Below, one piece after another: positions 26,454-35,554 of a stretch of 64,000 bases of DNA; the stretch's first letter is position 1; each line of letters starts with the position of its first letter. A program made the position numbers and the translations under genes. The stretch comes from Methylobacterium mesophilicum SR1.6/6 (GTDB lineage Bacteria > Pseudomonadota > Alphaproteobacteria > Rhizobiales > Beijerinckiaceae), in contig NZ_CP043538.1 of assembly GCF_000364445.2 (NCBI RefSeq), forward strand, positions 141,198-205,197, given 5' to 3'. Below the pieces are notes generated by a model. That model ran no database searches. It worked only from the letters and a program-made list of their open reading frames with translations, and was not told where the DNA came from.

Positions 26454-26966
26454 ATGATAGAGCTGTTTACAAGTTCCATCGCCATGGCGATCACTCGTCC
26501 GGTTTTCTGCGGCAGAGGCAGGACTGCAGTTTCTGAACTTCATATCAACTGCGAAAACACATTTAATTTAAAGTGGCCTTGTTCTGCGGTCGAGATCGAG
26601 GGGCTTGGTGCGAGCGATCCTGCGCTCAAATTCAAGATCGAAAATTTAGATGCGTTCGTCGAATGGATTGAGGCAACAGGCGCTCGTGATCTTCGTAGGT
26701 TTGCGGGGCCATGCGATTTCGCTGTAGCTGCGATGTTTTCCGCCTTCAACGCGTTAGTAACGGCGCCGTCTGAAGCAAGTTCGGCTAGGCTGGCACGAGA
26801 GTGTCTTACCGAGATTGCCAGATTGGGCATAGGTGCGAGCTCAAAACCCATAAAATCGGGACGAGATGCCATGTGCCGGCGCGGTTTAAGTTCGGTCGAA
26901 CTCGTCGGAAGCGTCCGTTACGAAGCTGATGCGGACTGGAGCTGGACTGTAGCGGCGGATCAGTAG
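26454..26966 (+). CDS. Hypothetical protein, 170 residues
   Basis: ATG 26454 has AAGGAGG six bases upstream, deciding the start over an upstream in-frame ATG at 26346. It is a soluble-looking protein with three scattered cysteines near the N terminus (FCGRG, NCENT, PCSAV) and a central WIEATGARDLRRFAGPCDF. Lower GC and mixed codon use suggest acquired DNA. Unknown function. Confidence 0.6.
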   Translation: MIELFTSSIAMAITRPVFCGRGRTAVSELHINCENTFNLKWPCSAVEIEGLGASDPALKFKIENLDAFVEWIEATGARDLRRFAGPCDFAVAAMFSAFNALVTAPSEASSARLARECLTEIARLGIGASSKPIKSGRDAMCRRGLSSVELVGSVRYEADADWSWTVAADQ

Positions 26967-27323
26967 GCACTTCATGGCTGGCGGGAACGGTTTTGGTCGA
27001 TCGATCCCGGCAGCTGCCGTTACGTAGGGATGCTCAAGTAGTTGTAACGCCCAAAACACAGACATCGGCGCGCCCATCAGTTGGGTAGGCCGACTGAAAT
27101 AGCTTGTACCCGCCATCGCGTGTTTGTCGAGATCTCTAGAGGCGCAACTGTGAGGCCAAGAAGCGGCCTTTGCCAAACTCGTAAAAGCCAATTGAAAATG
27201 TAGGTTAAGGCAATGCGTGGAAGCGCCCGCTGCGCCGACCCTACTTCATCAGACGAGCCAATGCACTGCAGACCTGCTGTGTATATGGCGGCCTTTTGCT
27301 TGATGGGACAAGGAACAGCTGAA
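26967..27323. other. Intergenic stretch without a recognised gene
   Basis: 357 bases between two co-directional orphan genes. No ribosome-binding site, hairpin or family match noticed. Confidence 0.35.
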
Positions 27324-27929
27324 ATGACGATGCCTGATACAGACAGCTACCCCACCCGCAAAGCCTACATCGAGGAATGGGGTACATACTTCAAGGAAAA
27401 GATGGATGCTGGGTGGGAAGGCTACCTCATCACCCTGATGTTCAAGCAAATCCCTGGATCCGAAGCGGCTAAGTTGCGGGTGATGGAACAGGAGCTGTAC
27501 CGGGTGTACGCCACCCACCTCAGCCGCCTATTCCGCCGGCCAAACGCACCCGCCAACCGCGGCAAGCTGCCGATTTGGATCGCTTCGCCCGACTATCCCG
27601 TTGCCAAACATGAGAAAGTGTTGCTCGACGAGGTGCGGATCAACGACGGCCTGCACCTGCACGTCGCCGCCCTGTATCACCGCGACCGGCGGTTTACGTG
27701 CAGCATAGAAGACCACTTCGCCGACCTAATGCATATCTACATCCACGGACAGCACGAGCTCTTACGGATGCATATCAGTCGGATCGAGACCGAGGAGCGC
27801 TACGTCGTCGGATACGGCTTCAAAACCGTGGTCAGACGGGCCTCGATCGGCGTCGACGGTCTGATCGTGCTCCCGCGCACCGCGGGCGAAATGCAGTCTG
27901 AGCGGTTATGTGCAAGCGCGGCAGCGTGA
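27324..27929 (+). CDS. Hypothetical protein, 201 residues
   Basis: ATG 27324 follows AAGGAA; ATG 27330 is an alternative. Visible blocks: WEGYLITLMFKQIPGSEAAK, then LPIWIASPDYPVAKHEK, then INDGLHLHVAALYHR. The pattern resembles replication- or conjugation-associated orphan proteins common in Methylobacterium accessory DNA, but I cannot name a family or activity. The last half has HGQHELLRMHISRIETEERY. Confidence 0.65.
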   Translation: MTMPDTDSYPTRKAYIEEWGTYFKEKMDAGWEGYLITLMFKQIPGSEAAKLRVMEQELYRVYATHLSRLFRRPNAPANRGKLPIWIASPDYPVAKHEKVLLDEVRINDGLHLHVAALYHRDRRFTCSIEDHFADLMHIYIHGQHELLRMHISRIETEERYVVGYGFKTVVRRASIGVDGLIVLPRTAGEMQSERLCASAAA

Positions 27930-28088
27930 GTTGCCCTGACTAATTGGCGGCTATCGTTAGCGTCCCCCCCCGCCCCACCACGGCTGAAGGTGTAGAAAAA
28001 TACCGATGGCTCTTGCGGCTCATATCTAACCAAATCGTATAAACGTGAGCTATATAGCGCAGCTTTTGGATCGAAATGGGGGCCGCCC

Positions 28089-28430
28089 GTGGGACGACGC
28101 TTTGTCAGACTGAAGTGCGAATTTCTGCGAGGCCCAGGCAAACCTTACACCTACGCTTTCGATCTCGTCATTGATGATGAAAAAGTCGTTCAGCGATGGA
28201 ATTACTTAGATTTCAGCACATTCAGGGGAAGTGATGGGCGAGGAGTCATCGAAACTTATCCGTTTATACTTAATAAGGAGGGGAATATGGATTTTGGATC
28301 TTGTTTCGATGAATCCGAGAGACATCTTTCTACAAATTTAATTTCTAGGATTATAAGAGTATCAGAAATTTTCACAATCGAAGTTACCGGCGAAAATATC
28401 TTTGTCATACGAGAGATCAACGAAATTTAA
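28089..28430 (+). CDS. Hypothetical protein, 113 residues
   Basis: GTG start at 28089 after a G-rich stretch. AT-rich for the window, mixed beta-type sequence (FDLVIDDEKVVQRWNYLDF, FTIEVTGENIFVIREI). No family recognised. Coding is plausible from length and codon pattern but the start is weak. Confidence 0.45.
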   Translation: MGRRFVRLKCEFLRGPGKPYTYAFDLVIDDEKVVQRWNYLDFSTFRGSDGRGVIETYPFILNKEGNMDFGSCFDESERHLSTNLISRIIRVSEIFTIEVTGENIFVIREINEI

Positions 28431-28551
28431 ATGCCAACGCAAAAACGTTTCTAATCTACTGGAGTAATGGGATAGAAGCTGTCTGACTAGCTGTTGTGGC
28501 GGTCGATAAATCACGCTCTGCTCCAGCCCTGGATCTTGGTTTTTTCGAATT

Positions 28552-28851
28552 GTGAGCCTCCGAGTTGGCTACCTCGCCGACATCGGCGTGCCGACGGAAC
28601 CCACGCCAATAGATTTCTCCGCCTAGTTCAAGGTCTACCTCGACGGGTGCTCCGGCCCACGCTGATACACGTTCGACGCCCGGCACAATCGTCCTCGCAT
28701 CAGCCGCATCGTCATGGCCTACGATCGCGACGCCACGGACTGCGCGATCACAACGAATTTCGGGCCCTCGCTATTGGCGGCATTCAAGGTGCATGCAGAC
28801 GAGGTCGAACCGAGCTGGTCTGTGGGCTGGACGAGATGCGAACCACTTTAG
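28552..28851 (+). pseudogene. Transglutaminase-family remnant
   Basis: Reading 28552-28851 in one frame gives GYLADIGVPTEPTPIDFSA, a stop, FKVYLDG, a second stop, YTFDARHNRPRISRIVMAYD, RDATDCAITTNFGPSLLAAF. This is the C-terminal half of a bacterial transglutaminase-like protease (the YTFDARHN block holds the His/Asp region). Two in-frame stops and loss of the N-terminal half show it is dead. Confidence 0.7.
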
Positions 28852-29052
28852 GCATGGTCGAACTGCTCTAGTCTTGGGACAGCGTCACGATTTTACGGTC
28901 AACCCAACGACATTTTGTAAAAGACGACGCTTCGGCGGCGACGGGCTTCCGTTCCTGTCTCCCTGGAACGCGATATGTTTCGGCGTGCAGCTTTGGTCTA
29001 TCCACACTTTCGCTGCTGAGTGTTGGTTCGGTCGTCAATTCGCGTGGTGGCC

Positions 29053-30503
29053 CGAGGGCAGTAATTACCCACGGGGTAGCTTGGTCGTCGGTTGAACGCC
29101 CGCGGCTGCGCTCCTGCCGAGCCAAGCTTGCCTCTTGCGCGGGTCGTCTCTTGCGCGGGGCGAATTTCGCTGATTCCTTCGTGGGATGGGCCGCAGCGAA
29201 CTGGAACGGCTGAGCCGCGAGGAGCTGATCGAGCTGGTGCTGCGGCTGCAGCGGCCAGAGAAGACCTCGCGGACCTCGTCCAAGCCGCCCGCGACCGATC
29301 GCAAGGAGCAGCGGGAGCACTCAAAGCCCGGCGGCGCCAAGCCCGGTCACGAGGGCCATAGCCGCGTCGTCAGCGATGATCCCGACGCAGTCGTCGAGCA
29401 TCGTCCCGAGGCGTGTGCGTGCTGCGGCGCCAGCCTGCACGCCGCTCTTCCGGCAGAGATCATCAGCGTCGCCGAGCAGATCGAGCTGCCCGCGGTGGAG
29501 CCGATCGTGACGCAGCACCAGCGTCTCGCGGTCCGTTGCCCGCGCTGTGGAGAGCGGGTGGTGGCACCGGTGCCGGAGGCGGCGCGCGGCACCGCGTTTG
29601 GTCCGCGGCTGCATGCGGTGGCGACGTACCTGAAGACCTTTCAGGCGCTCTCGTATGAGCGGCTGCAGGCGGCGCTCTCCGACCTGTTCGGCCTCACGCT
29701 CAGCCAGGGCGGGCTGATGAACCTGCTCCGCCGCGCGCAGGGCTGCTTCCATCCTGGTCGCGACGCGGCCATCACGACCCTGCGCAAGGCTGAGGTCGTC
29801 GCCTGCGACGAGACCGGCGTGCGCATCGAGGGCTCGAACGCCTATCACTGGCTGTTCCACTCGGCGCAAGCCGTGGTGCACACGGCCTCGCCGACGCGCG
29901 GTGCTGTCGTGGTGCGCGAGATGATGGACGGGCATCGGCCCGCAGTGTGGATCTCGGATCGCTACACCGCCCAACAGGGCCATGCGGATGAGCACCAGAC
30001 CTGCCTGGCTCATCTGGCCCGCGACGTTGCCTACGCCGTCGAGGCCAGCGACGATCCGTCCCCTCGGCGTCTGCAACTCTGGCTACAGAACGTGTTCGCC
30101 CTGGCCGAGCGCGTCACAGACTTGGCTGCCTCGACGCTCTCGGCCAAGCGCCGGAGCCTTGATCGGCAGCTCGGCGCCATCCTGGCCACGCCGAGCCGCT
30201 GTGACCTGACCCGCGACCTGCAGGCCAAGATCAGCCGCGCGCGCGATCAGCTCCTGGTCTTCCTCGCCTATCCCGGAAAGGTCGAGCCGACCAACAACGG
30301 CTCCGAGCGGCTGCTTCGTCCGGCCGTCGTGCAGCGGAAGGTGACCAACGGCTACCGCGCCATGTGGGCGGCCGAGGGCGAGGCCGCCATCCGCACCGTC
30401 GTCGACACCGCGCGCCTCACAGGCAGCAGTTCCTTCGACGCCATCCTCAAAACCATCGGCGCTTGAACCCTGCCATCAAACGCGTGGGTAATTACCGAGG
30501 GCA
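29053..30503 (+). mobile_element. IS66-family insertion sequence with 8-bp target duplication
   Basis: Element 29061-30495. Perfect 13-bp terminal inverted repeats GTAATTACCCACG (29061-29073) and CGTGGGTAATTAC (30483-30495) begin with the GTAA typical of IS66 ends. The 8-bp direct repeat CGAGGGCA flanks it at 29053-29060 and 30496-30503, the duplication length expected for IS66. A single transposase gene without tnpA/tnpB marks it as the short (ISBst12-like) subgroup. Intact ends and matching duplication suggest a recent insertion. Confidence 0.92.
29186..30466 (+). CDS. IS66-family transposase
   Basis: 426 residues, apparently intact. It has an N-terminal basic/leucine-rich region, a zinc-finger-like pair CACCG and CPRCGERV, then the DDE domain with CDETGVRIEGSNAYHWLF, ISDRYTAQQGH and the C-terminal EPTNNGSERLLRPAVVQRK. 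It fits the IS66 transposase family. Start ATG 29186; the only gene of the element. Confidence 0.93.
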   Translation: MGRSELERLSREELIELVLRLQRPEKTSRTSSKPPATDRKEQREHSKPGGAKPGHEGHSRVVSDDPDAVVEHRPEACACCGASLHAALPAEIISVAEQIELPAVEPIVTQHQRLAVRCPRCGERVVAPVPEAARGTAFGPRLHAVATYLKTFQALSYERLQAALSDLFGLTLSQGGLMNLLRRAQGCFHPGRDAAITTLRKAEVVACDETGVRIEGSNAYHWLFHSAQAVVHTASPTRGAVVVREMMDGHRPAVWISDRYTAQQGHADEHQTCLAHLARDVAYAVEASDDPSPRRLQLWLQNVFALAERVTDLAASTLSAKRRSLDRQLGAILATPSRCDLTRDLQAKISRARDQLLVFLAYPGKVEPTNNGSERLLRPAVVQRKVTNGYRAMWAAEGEAAIRTVVDTARLTGSSSFDAILKTIGA

Positions 30504-32057
30504 GCGCGATACCGATCTCGAACCGGTCGCTGCCGTCGGTCTTGGACGGCCTGCACGTCGATGACCTGATGCTGGATAAAACGGGATTGCTGATCACCGC
30601 CCGGACTACGGAGACTCAGGCGTCCTGTCGGGGCTGCAGACGCGCTTCGACCCGGGTGCACAGTAGGTATTAGCGGACGTTCAACGACTTGGCTTAGCAT
30701 AACCAGTCAGTAATGTGGCGGGTGCAGATGCGCCGCTTCCGCTGCGGCCATTGCCCGGGGCGGATCTTCGCCGAATACGTGCCGGTGCTGGGCACGAGCA
30801 AGGCGCGCCGCAGCGACCGGTTGGCCGAGGTGCAGACTGACATCGGCATGGTGCTGGTCGGTGAGGCCGGCGCAAGGTTGTCGCGGCGACTGGCCATGCC
30901 GGTCAGCGGCGACACCGTCCTGCGCTTAGTTCGTCGTCGCGAGACCGTACTGTCTACGCCGCCGCGAGTGGTCGGCATCGACGACTGGGCCTGGCGGCGC
31001 GGCCGGTCCTACGGCACCATCGCGTGCGACCTGGAACGCCGACGCGTCATCAACCTGTTGCCTGGCCGCTCTTCGGTACCGGGGCGAGACTGGCTCGCCG
31101 TCCATTCGAGCGTGACCGTCATCAGCCGTAACCGTTCGAGGCCCTACGCCGAGGCCGCGCGCGCAGGAGCGCCGGCGGCGACGCAGGTCGCGGATCGCTG
31201 GCACCTGCTCGTCAACGCGTCCGAGGCGTTACGAAGCATAGTCGAACGGCACTAGCTCAAGATCCGGGGCGTGGCGCACCGTGCCGTGCATGCCGCCTCT
31301 GCCTACCTTGACCTGAGCAAGATTGCACCCACGCCGGAGGTGAACAGCCGGCGACGCGGCTGCTGCGAGGCGGCCCTGTGCCTCCACGGCGAAGGTTTGC
31401 CGACCAAGCAGCCCTCTCGGTATCGGTGCGTCCTGCAACGCCGTGCGCCGCTGGGTCTGGGCTGGCCGGTTCGTGCCCTACCGTCGAGCACCGGGATCGA
31501 GCTAGCTCGACCGCCATCTCCCCTTTGTCATGGCGCGCTGGCAGGACGGCCAGCATAGCACCACCGTCCTTCATCGCGAGCTACGCGCGCAAGGAGTCAC
31601 CGGCGGCTACGACATCGTCCGACGCTGGATCGCGCGACGGAAGCAGGGTGCAATGGCGCGACCACCGTCCGCCCGGATCCCATCGACGCGTCACTCGATG
31701 GCTCACCAGCGATCCAGCCGCATTATCGCGGGACAATCGCGACTGCACTGAAGCGCTCTGCATTGCCGCGCCGAAACTGAGGCAGGCCGCCGAGGATGTA
31801 TGTGCCTTCGCCGACCTCCTGCGCCAGGGAGATCTCGCCGGACTGACACATCGGCTGGAGGTCGCAGCCGCGACCGATCTCGGTGGCTTCGTGACCGGGC
31901 TCCGCCAGGACGAGGCAGCCGTACGCGCGGCCATCGTCGAACCTTGAAGCAACGGTCCTGTTGAGGGGCATGTCAACCGCCTGAAACTGAACAAGCGCAG
32001 CATGTACGGCCGAGCCGGATTCGATCTCCTGCGCCAGCGCGTCCTACATGCCGCGTG
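30504..32057 (+). pseudogene. Degenerate ISL3-family transposase
   Basis: Pieces in successive frames: LDGLHVDDLMLDKTGLLITA with a CRGCRRASTRVHS zinc finger (about 30530-30665), then after stops MRRFRCGHCPGRIFAEYVP and GIDDWAWRRGRSYGTIACD (30713-31255), QVADRWHLLVNASEALR, further fragments at 31530-31950, and the C-terminal RLKLNKRSMYGRAGFDLLRQ near 31985-32040. Several frameshifts and stops. The IS66 element sits near its 5' end. Confidence 0.8.
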
Positions 32058-32224
32058 AGCCGAGACCGGCAGAGCTTGAATGGACGAGAGACCCTCAGCA
32101 CCGAAAGTGCGGATGAACCAAAGTTCAGTGCCGTTTGACACGGTCACTCGAAGGGATCTGTATCAGGCGCGCGGACGGAGCAAAGGCAACAGCTTATTTT
32201 TCAGGTCCAACTTGGGCGTCAAGT

Positions 32225-32251
32225 ACTTGGCGGGACTGAGTCCCGCCAAGT
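32225..32251. terminator. Perfect 11-bp hairpin downstream of the minus-strand Rep-like gene
   Basis: Arms ACTTGGCGGGA and TCCCGCCAAGT with a five-base loop, 16 bases beyond the stop of the gene ending at 32267. No T run. Could be a terminator or, beside replication genes, an origin-type hairpin. Confidence 0.5.
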
Positions 32252-32266
32252 GCAGGCACGTTCCGG

Positions 32267-33040
32267 TTAGATGAGCCGGCGCAACGTAGGCCGGTGAGGA
32301 TCCTCACCCGCGCTCACGTTGTGAAGGAGCAGCCGGTTCCACAAGGGCCATCGTTCTTGAAATAGATCTGCCTCGTCTGCGAAAGAAGGATGTAGGGGAT
32401 TAAATTTTGGTCGCCTCTCGGATGACGTGTTGTCATCGTAAGTTCGAGCGAAGATGCGGTGCTTGAAGACGTAAGAAAGCATATGAGGCTGATTTAGTAC
32501 CGGTTCAATACTGAAAGAGTGACAGGAGGTGCTACCGGGTCGGAATGTATGGGTGAGCCGGTCGAACGCCTCTTGACTGATTGAACCAGAAACGAGCACA
32601 CAACTAGAAACCCGCCATACTGCAGCGATGCTACCTCTAGTTCCTAGCGAGACATCGATGCCACCGATTGCGATGGCACCGGGCATCGATTCGAGCAAAG
32701 CTTGCTTTTGCTGATCGAGTAGTCTTCCAAGATCAAAATCGACGAGCAAGCCTTTTGCCACTAGTGCGCTGGGCGGAGTCCACCACAATTGGACCCACGG
32801 ATCATCCTCCCCGAGGACATGCTCAGCTTGCGCGAGGAGCCGCAGCCGATATCGCCGTGCGCACACAGGGCAAACTCCAGAAAAGCATCGGCTGCCCTTT
32901 CGGCAGCTTTTCAGTCTCTCAAGGATCCCTTGACCCGCTCGACCCCTGTTTAGCGCTAAGCGCGCTATGGTGCGGCTGGCTGCTCGTCGGCAAATTTCGA
33001 GAGATTCGTAGCGAGATATATAAGCCTTGAAGTCAGTCAT
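32267..33040 (-). CDS. Zinc-finger Rep-like protein without HUH histidines (tentative)
   Basis: 257 residues. ATG 33040 has GGAGG six bases upstream. Residues near 45-60 form a Cys cluster (CRKGSRCFSGVCPVC) followed by ARRYRLRLLAQ, a layout seen in plasmid and mobile-element Rep-like proteins. A later segment GGIDVSLGTRGSIAAVW with RVSSCVLVSG after it looks like the HUH strand pair of such proteins, but the positions of the two histidines read Ser and Cys. Next gene upstream on this strand is a protein with HCHLLAW. Assignment is tentative; it may be a different fold. Confidence 0.45.
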   Translation of the reverse strand: MTDFKAYISRYESLEICRRAASRTIARLALNRGRAGQGILERLKSCRKGSRCFSGVCPVCARRYRLRLLAQAEHVLGEDDPWVQLWWTPPSALVAKGLLVDFDLGRLLDQQKQALLESMPGAIAIGGIDVSLGTRGSIAAVWRVSSCVLVSGSISQEAFDRLTHTFRPGSTSCHSFSIEPVLNQPHMLSYVFKHRIFARTYDDNTSSERRPKFNPLHPSFADEADLFQERWPLWNRLLLHNVSAGEDPHRPTLRRLI

Positions 33041-33459
33041 AGGTTGCCTCCGGTTGATGGAGGTGAAGGCAAGCAATCATATTTCAGTCTTGTCAAACAC
33101 TACAAGGATCTATAGTTTGTCCAGGCCCATCCATATATGACCGATGGCAACCGAGTTTGACCTGATCACTTTGGTGTGATGTGCATATTCGACACCAAGA
33201 TCTATCATTAATCTGATTTTGAACTCATGCCATCGAACAAAAACGCACGCTATTCGTGGTCGCGTCGAATGGCAGTTCGCCCTTTAACAGCTGAGCTTCG
33301 CCGAAAGGACCGGTTGCCGCTGCAGCGAGGGGCCGATGTGAAATCACTGGCCTCTCCCTAGCCCATCGAATACGGATTTCGGGCCTACCGATGGCAAACG
33401 CGTGGCTGGTGAGGACAGCGACATCGCCCCCTGTCGCTCTTCAGCCCCAATACTAAGGG
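33041..33459. other. Gap between the two Rep-like genes
   Basis: 419 bases, AT-rich in its right-to-left first half, likely carrying the promoter of the gene at 33040. A short AGCCC/GGGCT pair near 33444-33462 follows the upstream gene's stop. No further gene seen. Confidence 0.35.
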
Positions 33460-34473
33460 CTACCGCTGTTCACAGGCCCGAAACGGCTTCAGCGCCTCAT
33501 CCCGGATGGCCCTCGCTAGCGTGGTGCCCTCGCGGTTGCCGAACAGCAGTCCATCGAGGGTGCGCCCAACCATGATGTCGAGCAGGCGGACCCGCTGACC
33601 GGTGCGCAGCCAATCCTTCTTGATCCGCCAAGCCCGAGTGTCGAAGCCGGTCAATGCCTGGTCGCGCGAGACGGTTCGCAAAAAGGCGGTGCGATAGACC
33701 TTCTGTGGGGCCTTCAGGGCGTAAACGAACTGGCGCACGAGGTCGTCGTCAGGCACCGCTTGAATGTGCACCGAGGTGACGCCTTCTTTGATGCTGGTAT
33801 GCCGCTCACGAAGTGGCCGGAGAGTACCGTTAAGCTCCTCATGCGTAGCCCCCCAGGCGAGGAGGTGACAGTGCCAGGACGCCGAGTCGAACACGGCCCA
33901 GCCCGATGAGGTCCAACTGGGAAACAGCGCGACCTCGACCATGCCGATGAAGGGCAGATCACCGAACGCCTGACGGGCCACTTGCTGCAGGTGGTGGATC
34001 TTGAAGTGCGCGGCTTCGCTCAAACGTCGCATTATGGAGCGATTTTCTGGATCAAGCATTCCGCGGTCTGCAAGAGAGAAAGCGAAACGCGCCGGGGAGA
34101 TGGTCACGAAGCAGCGCGGGCCGTAAACGATGCCCGGCTCAGCGGCGACGTGCTTCAAGGCGATTTCGGCGAAGGCGATCCGAGAATAGGCGTTGTTGGC
34201 ATAGAGTGCGTACGCGTTGGAACGCTGAAGCTCATCGATCGCATCGCGGCAGGCGACCTGCTTGTAGTTCTTACGCGGGTATTCGAGGTAGTCCTTGATC
34301 CGGTCATCCGTTCGCAGGTGAACCTCGGCAAAGGTGGGCATATCCACGATGGTGGGCAGTGGTGACCGTGGTTCGTAAGGTCGGGGGGTCGAATTTCGAA
34401 AACCTGTCTTGTTGGCCTGTACGAGCGTGAAGGTGATAGGAAATGGGCATAATCGAGCATGAGTTGCCTGCAT
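33460..34473 (-). CDS. HUH-type replication/relaxase-like protein
   Basis: 337 residues from ATG 34473; the open frame extends to a TTG at 34575 and an ATG at 34341 is also possible, none with a good Shine-Dalgarno. Motif order fits rolling-circle Rep proteins: FVTISPARFAF strand, then WHCHLLAWG (HUH), then VRQFVYALKAPQKVYRTAF with tyrosines in motif-III position. The rest is basic (RAWRIKKDWLRTGQRVRL). Probably nicks DNA to start replication or transposition of the module. No plasmid partition genes accompany it. Confidence 0.55.
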   Translation of the reverse strand: MQATHARLCPFPITFTLVQANKTGFRNSTPRPYEPRSPLPTIVDMPTFAEVHLRTDDRIKDYLEYPRKNYKQVACRDAIDELQRSNAYALYANNAYSRIAFAEIALKHVAAEPGIVYGPRCFVTISPARFAFSLADRGMLDPENRSIMRRLSEAAHFKIHHLQQVARQAFGDLPFIGMVEVALFPSWTSSGWAVFDSASWHCHLLAWGATHEELNGTLRPLRERHTSIKEGVTSVHIQAVPDDDLVRQFVYALKAPQKVYRTAFLRTVSRDQALTGFDTRAWRIKKDWLRTGQRVRLLDIMVGRTLDGLLFGNREGTTLARAIRDEALKPFRACEQR

Positions 34474-34583
34474 TGATGAGGTGATAGGTGCTATAAGGTA
34501 TGTGTGAGATGTGAAACTCGAAGCATTTCGCCGGGGATTTGCCTCATCAAATCTCGCTTCGTACGAATACTTCAACCATGCCA

Positions 34584-34615
34584 GGCTAGTGAAGGCATTT
34601 GTGCCTTCACTAGCC
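34584..34615. terminator. Perfect 14-bp hairpin downstream of the acidic-protein gene
   Basis: Arms GGCTAGTGAAGGCA and TGCCTTCACTAGCC with a four-base loop, ten bases beyond the stop at 34625 on the minus strand. It would end the upstream transcript before the HUH gene. No T run. Confidence 0.6.
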
Positions 34616-34624
34616 AGTCAGATT

Positions 34625-35443
34625 TTACGGCTTAGGGTGCACTTCAGTTACGATAATACGAACGAATCCTGAGGAATTCTCTTCGCGCTCGTAGTCGATT
34701 GAACCGCGTTTGTAGGCCGGATCATTGAATAATTGGAGCGATATCTGATCCGTCGATACTAGCCGTAGGTCACTCAATCTGATTTCACGTTTGGGAGCAG
34801 TGGTGCTTCGCGTTTCAGTATCTTGAGGTGCGGAATTAGAATTTGATGATTCTTCGGATTGTTCCTCATCGTCATCTTCTTCCTCCTGGTTATCTATAGC
34901 GTCATTTTTGTTTGTACTGGGATCATCTTCGCGATCAGCGGCAGACTGACCTGTTTCGGCATTCTCATGCTCTTCAATTTCAGCCTTAGCTTCCTGTTCA
35001 AGTTTATCCAAACTCTTGTTTGAAAGAGCCTCTGCGACCTCGTCTTTACTTGCTTGCCGCATAAAAAACGGTCGAATTGCACGTTCGTAGCTTAGAGCCT
35101 GCCCGTAGTTGCTTCCTTCGAGGCTTCCGAATATGTAGCACATAGTCATACGAAGCAGATTCGTTTCATCTAATTTGTACTTTCTCTTTAAAAAGAAGTC
35201 TTGGCCGTAGAATTTTTTGGTCATCTTCTCGCTTTTCTTCAGTTTTATGGCACAAGCGTAAGCATGCACGATAGTGTGTTTTACGCGCTTGTGATGTCCC
35301 TTGAGCGACTGACGATGAAACCGACGAAGTAGGTTGACAGCTTTGATCGGACTTTCATCGATCATGGGCCTAATTTCGTCGAAAAATTCCGAGTCGTCGC
35401 TCCAATTCGGATTAATTTTGGACTTCTCTCGCAGGTTTGACAT
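34625..35443 (-). CDS. Hypothetical protein with an acidic low-complexity linker
   Basis: 272 residues. ATG 35443 follows GGAG by five bases. Residues 1-145 form a basic helical domain (AVNLLRRFHRQSLKGHHKRV, KFYGQDFFLKRKYKL), residues ~150-215 are an Asp/Glu/Ser/Asn-rich linker (NQEEEDDDEEQSEESSN), and the C terminus is a small beta domain (REIRLSDLRLVSTDQISLQL). No family recognised. Lies between AlpA and the HUH protein, same strand. Confidence 0.65.
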   Translation of the reverse strand: MSNLREKSKINPNWSDDSEFFDEIRPMIDESPIKAVNLLRRFHRQSLKGHHKRVKHTIVHAYACAIKLKKSEKMTKKFYGQDFFLKRKYKLDETNLLRMTMCYIFGSLEGSNYGQALSYERAIRPFFMRQASKDEVAEALSNKSLDKLEQEAKAEIEEHENAETGQSAADREDDPSTNKNDAIDNQEEEDDDEEQSEESSNSNSAPQDTETRSTTAPKREIRLSDLRLVSTDQISLQLFNDPAYKRGSIDYEREENSSGFVRIIVTEVHPKP

Positions 35444-35500
35444 GAGTTCTCCTTCGCCGCGTCGGACAGCAATTTTTGGGGATCCGAATATTTTGAGAGT

Positions 35501-35526
35501 TGCCGAAGCTCTTGTGAGCTTCGGCA
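35501..35526. terminator. Perfect 11-bp hairpin downstream of alpA
   Basis: Arms TGCCGAAGCTC and GAGCTTCGGCA around TTGT, 29 bases beyond the alpA stop on the minus strand and 58 bases before the next gene's ATG. Third such hairpin in the module. Confidence 0.55.
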
Positions 35527-35554
35527 GGTGGGATGATTGCCTGACTATGATGCT

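Larger units (their letters stand above)
28982..32132 (+). mobile_element. Decayed ISL3-family element interrupted by an IS66 element
   Basis: Imperfect terminal inverted repeats: left from 28982, with GGC then CTTTGGTCTATCC (28991-29003), and right ending at 32132, reading inward GGC then CTTTGGTTCATCC. They share CACTTTCG and TGCTGAG at matching spacing. Taking out the 1443-base IS66 insertion and duplication leaves about 1.7 kb, a normal ISL3 length. No convincing target duplication was found at its outer ends. Confidence 0.7.

Noticed and set aside
28982..32132. Target-site duplication of the ISL3 element
   Set aside because: Eight bases on each outer side do not match; ends may have eroded.
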